DNA of 16,438 nucleotides from an uncultured Fastidiosipila sp. GTDB taxonomy: Bacteria; Bacillota; Clostridia; Saccharofermentanales; Fastidiosipilaceae. A program made the translations under genes and the position numbers. Of the stretch, positions 1 to 8,184 are shown one piece after another. Positions within the stretch are counted from its first letter, which is position 1. Each line of letters starts with the position of its first letter. The stretch spans positions 1 to 16,438 of the forward strand of contig CALLQJ010000288.1 in NCBI GenBank assembly GCA_938014865.1. The letters are read 5' to 3'. Below the pieces are notes generated by a model that saw only the letters and a program-made list of their open reading frames with translations, ran no database searches and was not told the origin of the DNA.

Positions 1-608
1 TTTACCGGGATCCCGCGGCGCAAAACTTCCTTTTCCAAAAGCCTGTTCAAGTTCTTTTCCAATTCCTCAATGCTGCCGTCGTTGCGGATAAAATGGTCCG
101 CCAGGTCTTTATATTCTTCTTCGCTCATCTGAATGCGCATGCGGCTTCGGGCATCGTCCGCTTCCATGCCGCGCGCCTTAAGCCGCTCCAGCCGCAGTGC
201 ATCTTTTGTCCAGACCACCCAGATCTGATCGCTGCTGTCCAGAAAGCCTTCCTTTACCGGAACGGGCACATCCATGACCACGGCCTTGACTTTTTTCTTC
301 AAAAGCCGCTCCCGCCGCCTTTTCATCTCCGCCATCACATGCCGGTGCACGATCAGGCTCAAGGCATCGAGTGCCTTGCGGCTTGAAAAAACGGTTTCGG
401 CCATTTTCCTGCGATTAAGGCTGCCGTCTTCCGCAATATACTCCGGCCCGAAACGCTCAATGATTTCAGAAACAGCGGAGCCTCCCGCTGCGGTCACTTC
501 ATGGGATATTTTATCGGCATCCAGAACCTCCAGCCCGTGGGCCGCCAGGATCGCCGCAGCGGTACTCTTGCCGCAGCCGATGCCTCCCGTAAGTCCTATT
601 ACAAACAT
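1..608 (-). CDS. coaE: Dephospho-CoA kinase, 3' end cut by window edge
   Basis: This enzyme phosphorylates the 3'-hydroxyl of dephospho-CoA, the last step of coenzyme A synthesis in the cytoplasm. Translating the minus strand from the ATG at 608-606 gives an open frame of 202 codons with no stop before the left edge. It begins with the P-loop GLTGGIGCGKST (residues 5-16), followed by VLDADKISHEV, which matches the CoaE DAD substrate-site motif, and a conserved basic helical region. CoaE proteins are usually about 200 residues, so only a short tail is missing. The start is supported by AGGAG overlapping the polA stop codon, 7-8 nt upstream of the ATG. The gene follows polA after a 7-nt gap and is surely co-transcribed with it. 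The polA-coaE neighbourhood is well known in Bacillota. The family call is near certain. Confidence 0.95.
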   Translation of the reverse strand, partial: MFVIGLTGGIGCGKSTAAAILAAHGLEVLDADKISHEVTAAGGSAVSEIIERFGPEYIAEDGSLNRRKMAETVFSSRKALDALSLIVHRHVMAEMKRRRERLLKKKVKAVVMDVPVPVKEGFLDSSDQIWVVWTKDALRLERLKARGMEADDARSRMRIQMSEEEYKDLADHFIRNDGSIEELEKNLNRLLEKEVLRRGIPV

Positions 609-615
609 AATTCTC

Positions 616-3207
616 CTAATGGCATTCGAACCAGTTCCGGCCGCGTTCCACTTCAGCCTTCAGCGGCACCGGAAGATCGGCTGCCCCTTCCATTGCTTTT
701 TTCAAAATTCCGGCGGCTTCTTCCGCCTCTTCTTCCTTGACTTCCAGAAGCAGTTCATCATGCACCTGCAGCAGAATCCTCGCTTCGAGCCCTGCTTCCT
801 TGAGCGCTTCGGAGGTCCGGATCATGGCGATTTTGATAATATCCGCCGCCGTCCCCTGCACCGGCGCATTCATCGCCGCCCGCTCGCCGAATTTGCGCAC
901 ATTGTAATTCTTAGCGCTTAATTCTTTAATGTAGCGCCGGCGGCCGAAATACGTTTCCACATAGCCGTGCTCCCGGCCGAATTCGATCTGCGCTTCCATA
1001 TACGGCTTTACGGCCGGATATTGCTTATGATAGCCCTCAATATACTGATGGGCCTCTTTTCTCGTGATCTTCAGATCCTGCGCCAGGCCGAAATCCGAAA
1101 TGCCGTAGACAATGCTGAAATTGACGGTTTTGGCCGCTGCGCGCTGTGCCGGATTCACCTCATCTTCCGGGACGGCAAAAATACTCGAAGCCGTGCGTTT
1201 ATGGATATCTTTCGCTTCCCGGAAGGCCTCCAGAAGATGCTCGTCACCGGACAAGGCAGCCAGGAGGCGCAGCTCGATCTGCGAATAATCCGCATCCAAA
1301 AAGACGCAGCCGTCTGCCGGTATAAAAGCCTTGCGGATTTTCCGTCCTTCTTCTTCGCGCATCGGAATATTCTGCAGATTAGGATCCCGGCTGCTCAGGC
1401 GGCCCGTCGCCGTCAGCGTCTGCTCAAAACTTGTATGAATGCGCCCGTCTTCGGCAATTTCTTTTACCAGGCCTTCTATGCAAGTTGAATTCAGCTTCGC
1501 CGCCTTCCGGTAGGCCAGAACGTCTTCCACAATGGGATGGAAGGGCGCTAGTTTCTCAAGCTCCGAAGCCGCCGTTGAATAGGCGCCGCTCGGTGTCTTT
1601 TTGGTCGGCGTAATGCCCATCTCATCAAAGAGCACCTCGCCGAGCTGCTTCGGCGAATTAACATTGAAGGCATGGCCGGCTTCAGCATAAATCTGCTCTT
1701 CCAAAGCCTTCGTTTCTTCTTCAAACTCTTTGCCCATGGCCTCCAGAACGGACGCATCGGCCCGGATGCCGGCGCTCTCCATCTCGGCTAAAATGACCGC
1801 CAGCGGATACTCGATCTCATGCGCCAGCTTTTTGAGCTGCCGCTCCTCCAGTATCTCCTCGAGCTTGAAATACATTTTGTATTCGGCCCCGAGTTTCTGA
1901 ATTTCCGCCGGCAGCACATCCTCTTCCTTCCGGAATATAAGCGCCTCCTGCATCACCGTCTGATAGACCTCGTCCGACGTTTTTCCGGCGCTTTCAAAGC
2001 CGGCCAGATAAGCGGCGATTTTAAGATCCGAAAAAGGCTTGCGGGGAAAATAATTTAAGGCTTTATAAAGCTTTTTGGCATCATAGGTCACAAGGCTTTT
2101 GTCTTCCGCAAGTGCTTCCAGGAATGCTGCGGCCGTCTCCTCGTCCGCAATATCGCTCTCTTCTAAGTATAAAACGCCCGCGTCCTTCTCCCCTTTGTCA
2201 TGCAGGCAGAGAAGCGTCTTTTGATCTTCTGCTTCAATCAGCTTGATAAAGACTTCACGGCTGCCGGCAAAAAGCGAGGGTTCAAGTTTTTCCCGTCTTT
2301 CCGCTTTGATTTCATGCGTGCTCACCCGTTCCGCCGCCTCGGCCTCATCCAGTCCGAATCGGCTGATCAAAGAAGAAAAGCCCAGACTCCTGAACTGCTG
2401 CAGAAGCTTCGGCTTGTCCCAGCCTTTCAGCTTCAGATCCTCAAGTTCCACGTCCAAAGGGACCTCCAGGTTTATCGCAGCCAGTTCATAAGACAAGCGG
2501 GCATCGTCAATCCCGGCCCGGAGCTTCTTGCCCATCGCGCCGGATACCTCATCTGCATGTTCGATAATGCCGTCTAAATTGTCATAGGCCTTCAGAAGCT
2601 TCATCGCCGATTTCTCCCCGATCCCTTTAATGCCCGGGATATCATCGGAGCTGTCTCCTTTCAAGGCCTTCATATCAATGACCTGATCCGGCCTGAGCCC
2701 GTGTTGTTCCATCAGCACGGCGGGGGTGTAGAGAATGCTTTCGCCGCGTGTTTTCGGATAAATCTGCTTGACCCGCTCATTGAGGAGCTGAAAATCATCG
2801 CGGTCGCCGGAAAGAATATAAACCTCCGTCTCGTCCGAAAAACGCGCGGACAAGGTGCCGATAATATCGTCCGCCTCATAGCCTTCGGCTTCGGCGCAGT
2901 AAAGCTGCATGGCCTCCAGGCAGGCCTTGAGCATCGGCATCTGCACCGCCAGGTCTTCGGGCATGCCCGTCCGCGACTTCTTATAGTCTTTATAGCGCTT
3001 ATGCCGGAACGTCGGTCCGGGGAGGTCAAAGGCCACGCAGACATAATCCGGTTCATATTCATTAAAATAGCGCAGAAACATATTTAAAAATGTATAAACG
3101 GCACCGGTCGGGGTGCCGTCCGGGGCCGTCAGCCGGGCCCCGCCGCCGAGCCCGTAAAAGGCTCGGTTGATGATGGAGTTTCCGTCAATCAGCATTAAGG
3201 ATGGCAT
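616..3207 (-). CDS. polA: DNA polymerase I
   Basis: This polymerase fills gaps and removes RNA primers during replication and repair. The 863-residue length is normal for the family. Residues 1 to about 290 form the 5'-nuclease domain (LIDGNSIINRAF with D8, EADDIIGTLS, LSGDRDDFQ, GDSSDDIPGIKGIGEKSA). Residues about 310-470 form the 3'-5' exonuclease-like domain, but the DxE metal motif is absent; LCLHDK stands at that position. Proofreading is therefore probably lost, as in Bacillus and Taq enzymes. The polymerase domain has motif A DYSQIELRLLA (D640), O-helix QRAAAKTVNFSIVYG (R689, K693, F697, Y701) and motif C QVHDELLLEV (D817). Phe at 697 matches E. coli F762, which goes with discrimination against dideoxynucleotides. 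The start has AAGGAC about 7 nt upstream (3215-3220) and an extended -10 promoter at 3267-3275. coaE follows directly. Confidence 0.98.
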   Translation of the reverse strand: MPSLMLIDGNSIINRAFYGLGGGARLTAPDGTPTGAVYTFLNMFLRYFNEYEPDYVCVAFDLPGPTFRHKRYKDYKKSRTGMPEDLAVQMPMLKACLEAMQLYCAEAEGYEADDIIGTLSARFSDETEVYILSGDRDDFQLLNERVKQIYPKTRGESILYTPAVLMEQHGLRPDQVIDMKALKGDSSDDIPGIKGIGEKSAMKLLKAYDNLDGIIEHADEVSGAMGKKLRAGIDDARLSYELAAINLEVPLDVELEDLKLKGWDKPKLLQQFRSLGFSSLISRFGLDEAEAAERVSTHEIKAERREKLEPSLFAGSREVFIKLIEAEDQKTLLCLHDKGEKDAGVLYLEESDIADEETAAAFLEALAEDKSLVTYDAKKLYKALNYFPRKPFSDLKIAAYLAGFESAGKTSDEVYQTVMQEALIFRKEEDVLPAEIQKLGAEYKMYFKLEEILEERQLKKLAHEIEYPLAVILAEMESAGIRADASVLEAMGKEFEEETKALEEQIYAEAGHAFNVNSPKQLGEVLFDEMGITPTKKTPSGAYSTAASELEKLAPFHPIVEDVLAYRKAAKLNSTCIEGLVKEIAEDGRIHTSFEQTLTATGRLSSRDPNLQNIPMREEEGRKIRKAFIPADGCVFLDADYSQIELRLLAALSGDEHLLEAFREAKDIHKRTASSIFAVPEDEVNPAQRAAAKTVNFSIVYGISDFGLAQDLKITRKEAHQYIEGYHKQYPAVKPYMEAQIEFGREHGYVETYFGRRRYIKELSAKNYNVRKFGERAAMNAPVQGTAADIIKIAMIRTSEALKEAGLEARILLQVHDELLLEVKEEEAEEAAGILKKAMEGAADLPVPLKAEVERGRNWFECH

Positions 3208-3241
3208 TAAAAAAGTCCTTTCACGATTATTAAAATAAAGC

Positions 3242-3269
3242 TTGAATTGTTTTTTCTACATGCTAGATT
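3242..3269 (+). promoter_or_regulatory. Promoter of the MFS transporter gene
   Basis: TTGAAT (3242-3247), a 16-nt spacer and TAGATT (3264-3269) form a sigma-A-like promoter. The -10 is extended by TGC at 3261-3263. It points to the MFS gene at 3325. Its -10 shares positions 3267-3269 with the polA -10 on the other strand, inside the inverted repeat TGCTA-N5-TAGCA (3261-3275). Confidence 0.55.
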
Positions 3270-3275
3270 ATAGCA
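3267..3275 (-). promoter_or_regulatory. Extended -10 promoter of polA
   Basis: On the minus strand the sequence reads TGCTATAAT: a consensus TATAAT hexamer (3267-3272) preceded by TGn (3273-3275). No good -35 hexamer lies 16-18 nt upstream, which is typical of extended -10 promoters. The predicted leader to the polA ATG at 3207 is about 50 nt. The hexamer overlaps the -10 element of the divergent MFS gene. Confidence 0.65.
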
Positions 3276-3324
3276 TAGTGAGACCTTTTCTCCGCTCCGG
3301 AAAACTTGATGCAAAGGAAGATTT

Positions 3325-4770
3325 ATGAAAAGACGTTTAAACGAACTGCGAAGCCGCATGAAGATATTCTGGGCCTTTCCCGAAAAAAGTTTTGCCTTCG
3401 GTGTGCCGATGTCCGGCGAGACGAAGAAAGATCTTTACATTTTCATTTTTGCCTGTTCGGTCGGCATTCTCTTCAGCATCATCACCGGTTTTCCCGGCAC
3501 CTCCCCGCTTTACAGCGCTTTTCTGAAAGAAGAGCTTCGGGTCAGCAATACGGTCTTTGGTATTCTGGCCGCTCTGCCGTATTTTGCTGTGATTGTGCAG
3601 ATCCCCTTTGCCGCCTATCTGCGCAAAAATCCTAAGATCAAAAGTTTTTACATCGTTTTTTCTCTGATCATGCGGATTAATTTTATTATTCTGGGCGTCG
3701 TGTCTTATTTTGCCGGCAGCATAAGCCGGACCGCCCTGATTCTTTTCGTACTCATTCTGCAGAGCATCACCTCCGTGGCCTGCTGGGTCGGCGACTTATG
3801 CTTTAATGTCTGGCTGGGCGCCGCTTGTCCCGCCTCCTGCAACGGCCGCTTTATCAGCACCCGGCAGATGGTCTTTACCTCGGCGCAGCTTATTTATGCT
3901 TTTCTGCTGACCTTGTTTTTGCGGAAAATCGGCAGCAGCCCGGAAAAATACATCATTTTATTCAGTCTGGCCGGCATATTCGGCTGTCTGGAAATCCTGA
4001 GCTTTCTCTTTGTCCGGGAACCGAAGGCGAAAGCAGAAAAAGAAGCACTCCGGAATAGCAGCTTCATCCGGGATTTTACGGCACCGTTCCGGAATAAGTC
4101 GTATCGGAATTATCTCTTTTTTGCCGCGCTCTGGTATTTCGGAAATTCCGTACACGGCCCCTTTACAAATGTATTTATGAATGAATACCTCAAGCTGCCG
4201 ATGAGCCTGCAGACTTTATATGCCTCTTTGCTGCCGGGCTTTGCTACCGTCCTCTTTATCCGCTTATTCGGACGGATCAATGACCGCTACGGACACAGAA
4301 ATACACTCTTGCTTTTTTCCGGGCTTGCTTCGCTCTCTTCCCTGATCTGGCTTTTTGTAAGCCCCCGCACCCACGGGCTGATTGTGCTGTGTAATTTCAT
4401 CTGGGCGGTGGTCGGGGCCGCCACGGATATGACCTTATTCAGCATGGGCATTTATCTGGCGCCGGAAAATCAGCGGACGAATTATGTTTCGGTGAAAACC
4501 GTCTTCATGCATCTGGTCGGCATCGGACCGGCCATCATCATAGGCGGCGTCATCATGGACCGGCTGACCCCTCTTTTGGCCGAAGCTGAACTGCCTTTTT
4601 TCTTTGGTCAATATGTGCAGCCCTTTCACTTCATTACCCTCTTGGCCGTCGTCTTGCGTCTTTTGGCCGTCCTGCTTTTTGCCCGTCGCATAGAACAGGA
4701 CAGCGAACTTGATTTCCGGGGCTTTGTCCGGGCGCTCCGGGAGGGCTTACGCTATCGGATCAGAAGCTGA
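3325..4770 (+). CDS. MFS-family membrane transporter, substrate unknown
   Basis: This is a predicted inner-membrane carrier of the major facilitator superfamily. The 481 residues start with a basic cytosolic leader of about 40 residues. Twelve hydrophobic segments follow in two groups of six. A charged central loop separates the groups (around REPKAKAEKEALRNSS), as is usual for MFS proteins. RLFGRINDRYGHRNT between segments 8 and 9 fits the MFS loop motif with D and R. No substrate can be read from the sequence. The start has AAAGGAAG at 3314-3320, about 4 nt before the ATG. It is the only plus-strand gene in the window. It diverges from polA and converges on the rluA-like gene, overlapping its 3' end by 24 nt. 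It may be an insertion into an ancestral regulator-polA block. Confidence 0.85.
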   Translation: MKRRLNELRSRMKIFWAFPEKSFAFGVPMSGETKKDLYIFIFACSVGILFSIITGFPGTSPLYSAFLKEELRVSNTVFGILAALPYFAVIVQIPFAAYLRKNPKIKSFYIVFSLIMRINFIILGVVSYFAGSISRTALILFVLILQSITSVACWVGDLCFNVWLGAACPASCNGRFISTRQMVFTSAQLIYAFLLTLFLRKIGSSPEKYIILFSLAGIFGCLEILSFLFVREPKAKAEKEALRNSSFIRDFTAPFRNKSYRNYLFFAALWYFGNSVHGPFTNVFMNEYLKLPMSLQTLYASLLPGFATVLFIRLFGRINDRYGHRNTLLLFSGLASLSSLIWLFVSPRTHGLIVLCNFIWAVVGAATDMTLFSMGIYLAPENQRTNYVSVKTVFMHLVGIGPAIIIGGVIMDRLTPLLAEAELPFFFGQYVQPFHFITLLAVVLRLLAVLLFARRIEQDSELDFRGFVRALREGLRYRIRS

Positions 4771-5529
4771 GCAGGCTTTTTTAATCACAGAGGAAAACAA
4801 AGACCAGGGGCCCTCTTCCGGCGGCAGGCTGTAAAAGTACATTCGTTCTTTTTTGACCGGGTGGATGATCCCCAGTCCGCAGGCCCAGAGGCCCAGGAAA
4901 TGCGGGTCCTGCCCCGGCAGCTGCCTGCCCTGATACTTAAGGTCTCCGAGAAGCGGGAAGCCTCTGAGCGCCGACTGCACCCGGATCTGATGGCTCCGGC
5001 CGCTTTCCAGAGAAAATTCACGAAGATACAAGACCTCTCCCTTATAGCTGCGGGCTGCCAGCAGACGCTGACGGGACAAGGCTTCCTTGCCGTTTTTACT
5101 CGGCCGGACGCGGTTTTTCTTTTTATCCTTGCTTAAAACATCGCGCCAGAGCGTGAATTCCGGGAACGCCTTCTGCGGATTATCTTCCTGCTGCAGCACG
5201 CTTTTCAGCGCCTCTTCTTGATCGCGGGCGGCGGAGAGTGCCAGATAGCGTTTTTCCCATTGCCGTTTCCGGATCTGCTCCGAAAGCCGGGACGCGGCCT
5301 TGGAGGTTTTAGCCAGGCAGATCACCCCGCCGGTATTGCGGTCGAGGCGGTGCACCAAGCCTAAATAGACCCGGCCGGGCTTTTGATCCCGGATCTTGAT
5401 ATAGTCTTTGGCCATATTGAGGATGTCCGGATCTCCGGAATAATCGGCCTGGCTGAGGAGGCCGGGCTTTTTTTCCAGGACGAAAAGATGATTGTCTTCG
5501 TAGAGGATGGATTCGGGCGGAAGTTTCAT
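4747..5529 (-). CDS. RluA-family RNA pseudouridine synthase
   Basis: This enzyme isomerises uridine to pseudouridine in structured RNA. The 260-residue protein has the RluA signature HRLDRNTGG at residues 60-68, with D63 as the catalytic aspartate. The N-terminal stretch ILYEDNHLFVLEKKPGLLS is typical of the family, and FSLESGRSHQIRVQ is the conserved C-terminal RNA-site motif. It has no N-terminal S4 domain, so it belongs to the short RluA group. Whether its target is rRNA or tRNA cannot be told. The ATG overlaps the stop of the RluF-like gene in an ATGA junction (5526-5529), suggesting translational coupling. Its 3' end overlaps the convergent MFS gene by 24 nt. Having two different pseudouridine synthases side by side suggests co-ordinated RNA modification. 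Confidence 0.92.
   Translation of the reverse strand: MKLPPESILYEDNHLFVLEKKPGLLSQADYSGDPDILNMAKDYIKIRDQKPGRVYLGLVHRLDRNTGGVICLAKTSKAASRLSEQIRKRQWEKRYLALSAARDQEEALKSVLQQEDNPQKAFPEFTLWRDVLSKDKKKNRVRPSKNGKEALSRQRLLAARSYKGEVLYLREFSLESGRSHQIRVQSALRGFPLLGDLKYQGRQLPGQDPHFLGLWACGLGIIHPVKKERMYFYSLPPEEGPWSLFSSVIKKACSASDPIA
4764..4782 (+). terminator. Weak intrinsic terminator of the MFS gene
   Basis: AAGCT (4764-4768) and GGCTT (4774-4778) can pair around a 5-nt loop, with one G-U pair, followed by a run of T to 4782. The MFS stop codon sits at the stem-loop junction. The stem is short, so the call is tentative. Confidence 0.3.
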
Positions 5530-6341
5530 TGGATATCGTCTCCGAACAAAGGGGGAAAGTCGATGGCATCCTCGCCGTCGGCTTCTTCTTCGGCTTTTTC
5601 CAGCAGGCCTTCGAGCTGCCGCATTTCTTTGATGGTGAGGTAGCGCCAGCTGCCCGGGGTCATATTCCCGAGGGTGATGTTCATGATGCGGATGCGTTCA
5701 AGCCGTTCGACTTCATAGCCTAAGGCGTCGCACATTCTGCGGATCTGCCGGTTGAGGCCCTGGGTAAGGGTCAGGCGGAAGGTTTTATTGTCCACCGGAC
5801 GAAACTTCGCAGGCAAGGTTTCCTGCCCTAAAATCTCCACGCCGTTTTCCATTTTATGCCGGAACTTTTCATCGTAAGGCTTATTCACGCGGACCAGATA
5901 TTCTTTTTCATGGCCGTAGCGGGCCCTTAATATCCGATTCACAATATCGCCGTCATTGCTCAGCAGAAGCAGGCCTTCGGAATCCTTGTCCAGGCGGCCT
6001 ATCGGGAAAATGCGTTCCGGGTAATTCATAAATGAGATGACATTGTTCTTCTCCGCGGGATCCGTCGTTGACACGATGCCGCGCGGTTTATTGAGGGCAA
6101 TGTAGATATGTTTCACCGGCTTCTTTTTCAGCAGCACACCGTCCAGCATGACCTTGTCGCCTTTTTTGACGCGGGCCCCGGGGACGGCTTTGACGCCGTT
6201 GATATAGACTTCTCCGGCCTCTACCCGGCGATCGGCTTCCCGTCTTGAGCAGATGCCCAATGAGGCAATATATGTAGTGATGCTTGTCCCGTGCAAGGCG
6301 GGATCTACTTTTGCTTTATCCGGATTTCTTCCTTTAGACAT
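5526..6341 (-). CDS. rluF: RluF-like 23S rRNA pseudouridine synthase (S4 domain)
   Basis: This is a predicted enzyme of the RsuA/RluB/RluF group. Residues 19 to about 65 are an S4 RNA-binding domain (ITTYIASLGICSRREADR). The catalytic motif is IFPIGRLDKDSEGLLLL, with D118. The stretches IALNKPRGIVSTT, HEKEYLVRV and LTQGLNRQIRRMC resemble E. coli RluF, which modifies 23S rRNA U2604, more than RsuA or RluB. The symbol rests on recalled similarity. I chose the ATG at 6341 (271 residues) because AGGAGG (6348-6353) lies 6 nt upstream. The in-frame extension to 6620 is only the antisense-free overlap with the kinase gene and has no family similarity. The gene overlaps the kinase 3' end by 8 nt and the RluA-like gene by 4 nt. 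Confidence 0.9.
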   Translation of the reverse strand: MSKGRNPDKAKVDPALHGTSITTYIASLGICSRREADRRVEAGEVYINGVKAVPGARVKKGDKVMLDGVLLKKKPVKHIYIALNKPRGIVSTTDPAEKNNVISFMNYPERIFPIGRLDKDSEGLLLLSNDGDIVNRILRARYGHEKEYLVRVNKPYDEKFRHKMENGVEILGQETLPAKFRPVDNKTFRLTLTQGLNRQIRRMCDALGYEVERLERIRIMNITLGNMTPGSWRYLTIKEMRQLEGLLEKAEEEADGEDAIDFPPLFGDDIQ

Positions 6342-8184
6342 CTTTGTCCTCCTCTGTCGCGGTTTTGACGCTGAAATGAAATTCTGAACCTTCCCCGGCT
6401 TTGCTGCGCACCCAGATGCTTTCGCCCATCTGCTCGCACAATTCTTTGGCGATCGACAAACCCAGCCCCGTGCCTTCCGAGCGCCCGCGTGACTTATTGA
6501 CTTTGTAAAAACGTTCAAAAATGAAATCCTGATCTTCCGCCGCAATGCCCGTACCGCTGTCTTTGACGATAAACTGCCAGCGCTCGGGCGAACGCGGATA
6601 AGGGGCCAGACGGATTTCAATCGTGCCGCCCGCTTTTGTAAATTTCATGGCATTGTCCAGCAGGATGACCAGAATCTGCTCGACCCGGTCTGCGTTCACG
6701 TATAAAAGCGGCAGCTCCTCTTCGGGGTCCGGGACAATAAAACGGATGCCCTTTTCTTCCATCGGGCGGCGGTACTTGTAATTCATAGATTCGCTGAGTT
6801 CATGCGGATCGATAATTTCCGCCTCGACCTCCAGCGCACCGGCCTGCAGCCTCGACAGGGTCATCATGTCATCTATAAGCCGGGAGAGACGCAGGGTTTC
6901 GCGCAGGATGATCCCGTAATACCGCTGCCGGTCTTCTTCCTTTTTCACCATGCCGTCCGCCAAAGGCTCGACCAAGCCCCGGACCGCCGTGAGCGGGGTG
7001 CGCAGTTCATGCGAGACATTGGAGACGTAATCCCGCCGGGTCTGCTCGAGCTGTTCGGCTTCCGTCGTGTCCCGGAAGAGTGCAACCGCGCCGTAGACCT
7101 CTTCCTGGCTGTCCAGCAGGGGATCAATCTGTACGGCAATGATGCGCGAGCGCTGCTTCAGATTTAAGGCCACGCTTTCTTTGCTGCTGAGCACATGCCG
7201 GAATTTTTCTTCCAGCTCGCCTTCGGCCAGAATGTGCCGGAAGGCTTCGCGGTCATTTTGTTCTTCGACGGAGAAGAGGCGCAGAAGCGCAGGGTTGATG
7301 TGCATCAGCCCCATCTGATCACTGACGGCCAGAATGCCTTCGCCTAAGCCGTTCAGAATCTGCTGCAGGCGGTTTCGTTCGGCCATCAGGCTGTTCAGCG
7401 TACGGTCCAGATCATCGGCCAGATTATTGATGGCTTTGGCCAGGTCGCCGATTTCATCTTTGGAATCGGCTTTGGCACGCTTGGAAAAGTCCCCGCGGGT
7501 CATGGCCAGCGCCACATTCTTGGTTTCCACTAAAGGCAGCAAAAGGCGCGAGGTCACCAGAAGCACCGGGAAGAGCATCAGCAGGAAGGCGATGCAGGAG
7601 GATAAAATCAAGGCAAAGTTCAAGCTGGTATAGCTTTCCCTTATGGTGTCGAAGCTGCCGACGATATAGACGGCCCCCACCGTCTGCCGTGTCTGGCTGT
7701 AAGGATTCGAAACCACAATGGGGTAGCCGACAAAAAGATACTTATCCTCCTCTTCACCGATTTCTTCTTCAAAAGCGGCCACCTTGCGTTCCATCAGGGC
7801 GTAATTATGTTCCGTGATCAGGGCTTTTGCTTCTTCTATTTCCTCGCTGTCAAGCGGCAGGCGCTCCGAGGTATAGGCAATATCAAAGCTGCTTTCCCGG
7901 TACATATAAACGATGACCGTCGCGTCCGTCAGTTCGGGACTGGCTTCCATGAGGCTGTCGTAAGGCACCGGGGACAAACCGCCTAAATAGCGCAGGGCGG
8001 TTTTCTCGGCCAGGAAGGACGCGTGCTCGGTATACTCCTTGGTCTTGATATTGGTAAAGACCAGATTCGCCGCAAAGGAATAAAACAAGAAGGTGAAAAG
8101 CGCAGACAAAATCAAAGCGCCCAGCAGAAGGCTGACAATGCGCCTGAAAAAGGCACTGTTATTGCCGAGCGGGCGCCGTTTCAT
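6334..8184 (-). CDS. PhoR/WalK-type sensor histidine kinase
   Basis: This is a membrane sensor kinase of a two-component system. The 616 residues hold TM1 (about 16-43), an extracytoplasmic sensor domain (about 44-187), TM2 (about 188-215), HAMP (about 213-268) and a PAS domain (about 272-375). The HisKA domain has phosphoacceptor H392 in SHELRTPLTAVRG. The ATPase domain has the N box (N511), G1 DSGTGIA (542-548), F box FIFERFY and G2 GTGLGLSIAK (571-580). All catalytic boxes look intact. The gene starts in a TGATG junction with the response regulator, a 1-nt overlap, with GAGGTGA as binding site. The architecture matches PhoR/ResE/WalK kinases. Closeness to polA-coaE recalls Bacillus phoPR-polA, so an orthologue of PhoR is possible but unproven. 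Confidence 0.93.
   Translation of the reverse strand: MKRRPLGNNSAFFRRIVSLLLGALILSALFTFLFYSFAANLVFTNIKTKEYTEHASFLAEKTALRYLGGLSPVPYDSLMEASPELTDATVIVYMYRESSFDIAYTSERLPLDSEEIEEAKALITEHNYALMERKVAAFEEEIGEEEDKYLFVGYPIVVSNPYSQTRQTVGAVYIVGSFDTIRESYTSLNFALILSSCIAFLLMLFPVLLVTSRLLLPLVETKNVALAMTRGDFSKRAKADSKDEIGDLAKAINNLADDLDRTLNSLMAERNRLQQILNGLGEGILAVSDQMGLMHINPALLRLFSVEEQNDREAFRHILAEGELEEKFRHVLSSKESVALNLKQRSRIIAVQIDPLLDSQEEVYGAVALFRDTTEAEQLEQTRRDYVSNVSHELRTPLTAVRGLVEPLADGMVKKEEDRQRYYGIILRETLRLSRLIDDMMTLSRLQAGALEVEAEIIDPHELSESMNYKYRRPMEEKGIRFIVPDPEEELPLLYVNADRVEQILVILLDNAMKFTKAGGTIEIRLAPYPRSPERWQFIVKDSGTGIAAEDQDFIFERFYKVNKSRGRSEGTGLGLSIAKELCEQMGESIWVRSKAGEGSEFHFSVKTATEEDKDV

Noticed and set aside
274..921. 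Long plus-strand open frame of 215 codons opposite coaE and polA
   Set aside because: It is antisense to two well-recognised genes, and its protein has no recognisable domain.
6342..6620. In-frame N-terminal extension of the RluF-like gene to an ATG at 6620
   Set aside because: It overlaps the kinase ATPase domain by nearly 290 nt, shows no family similarity, and the ATG at 6341 has a perfectly spaced AGGAGG.
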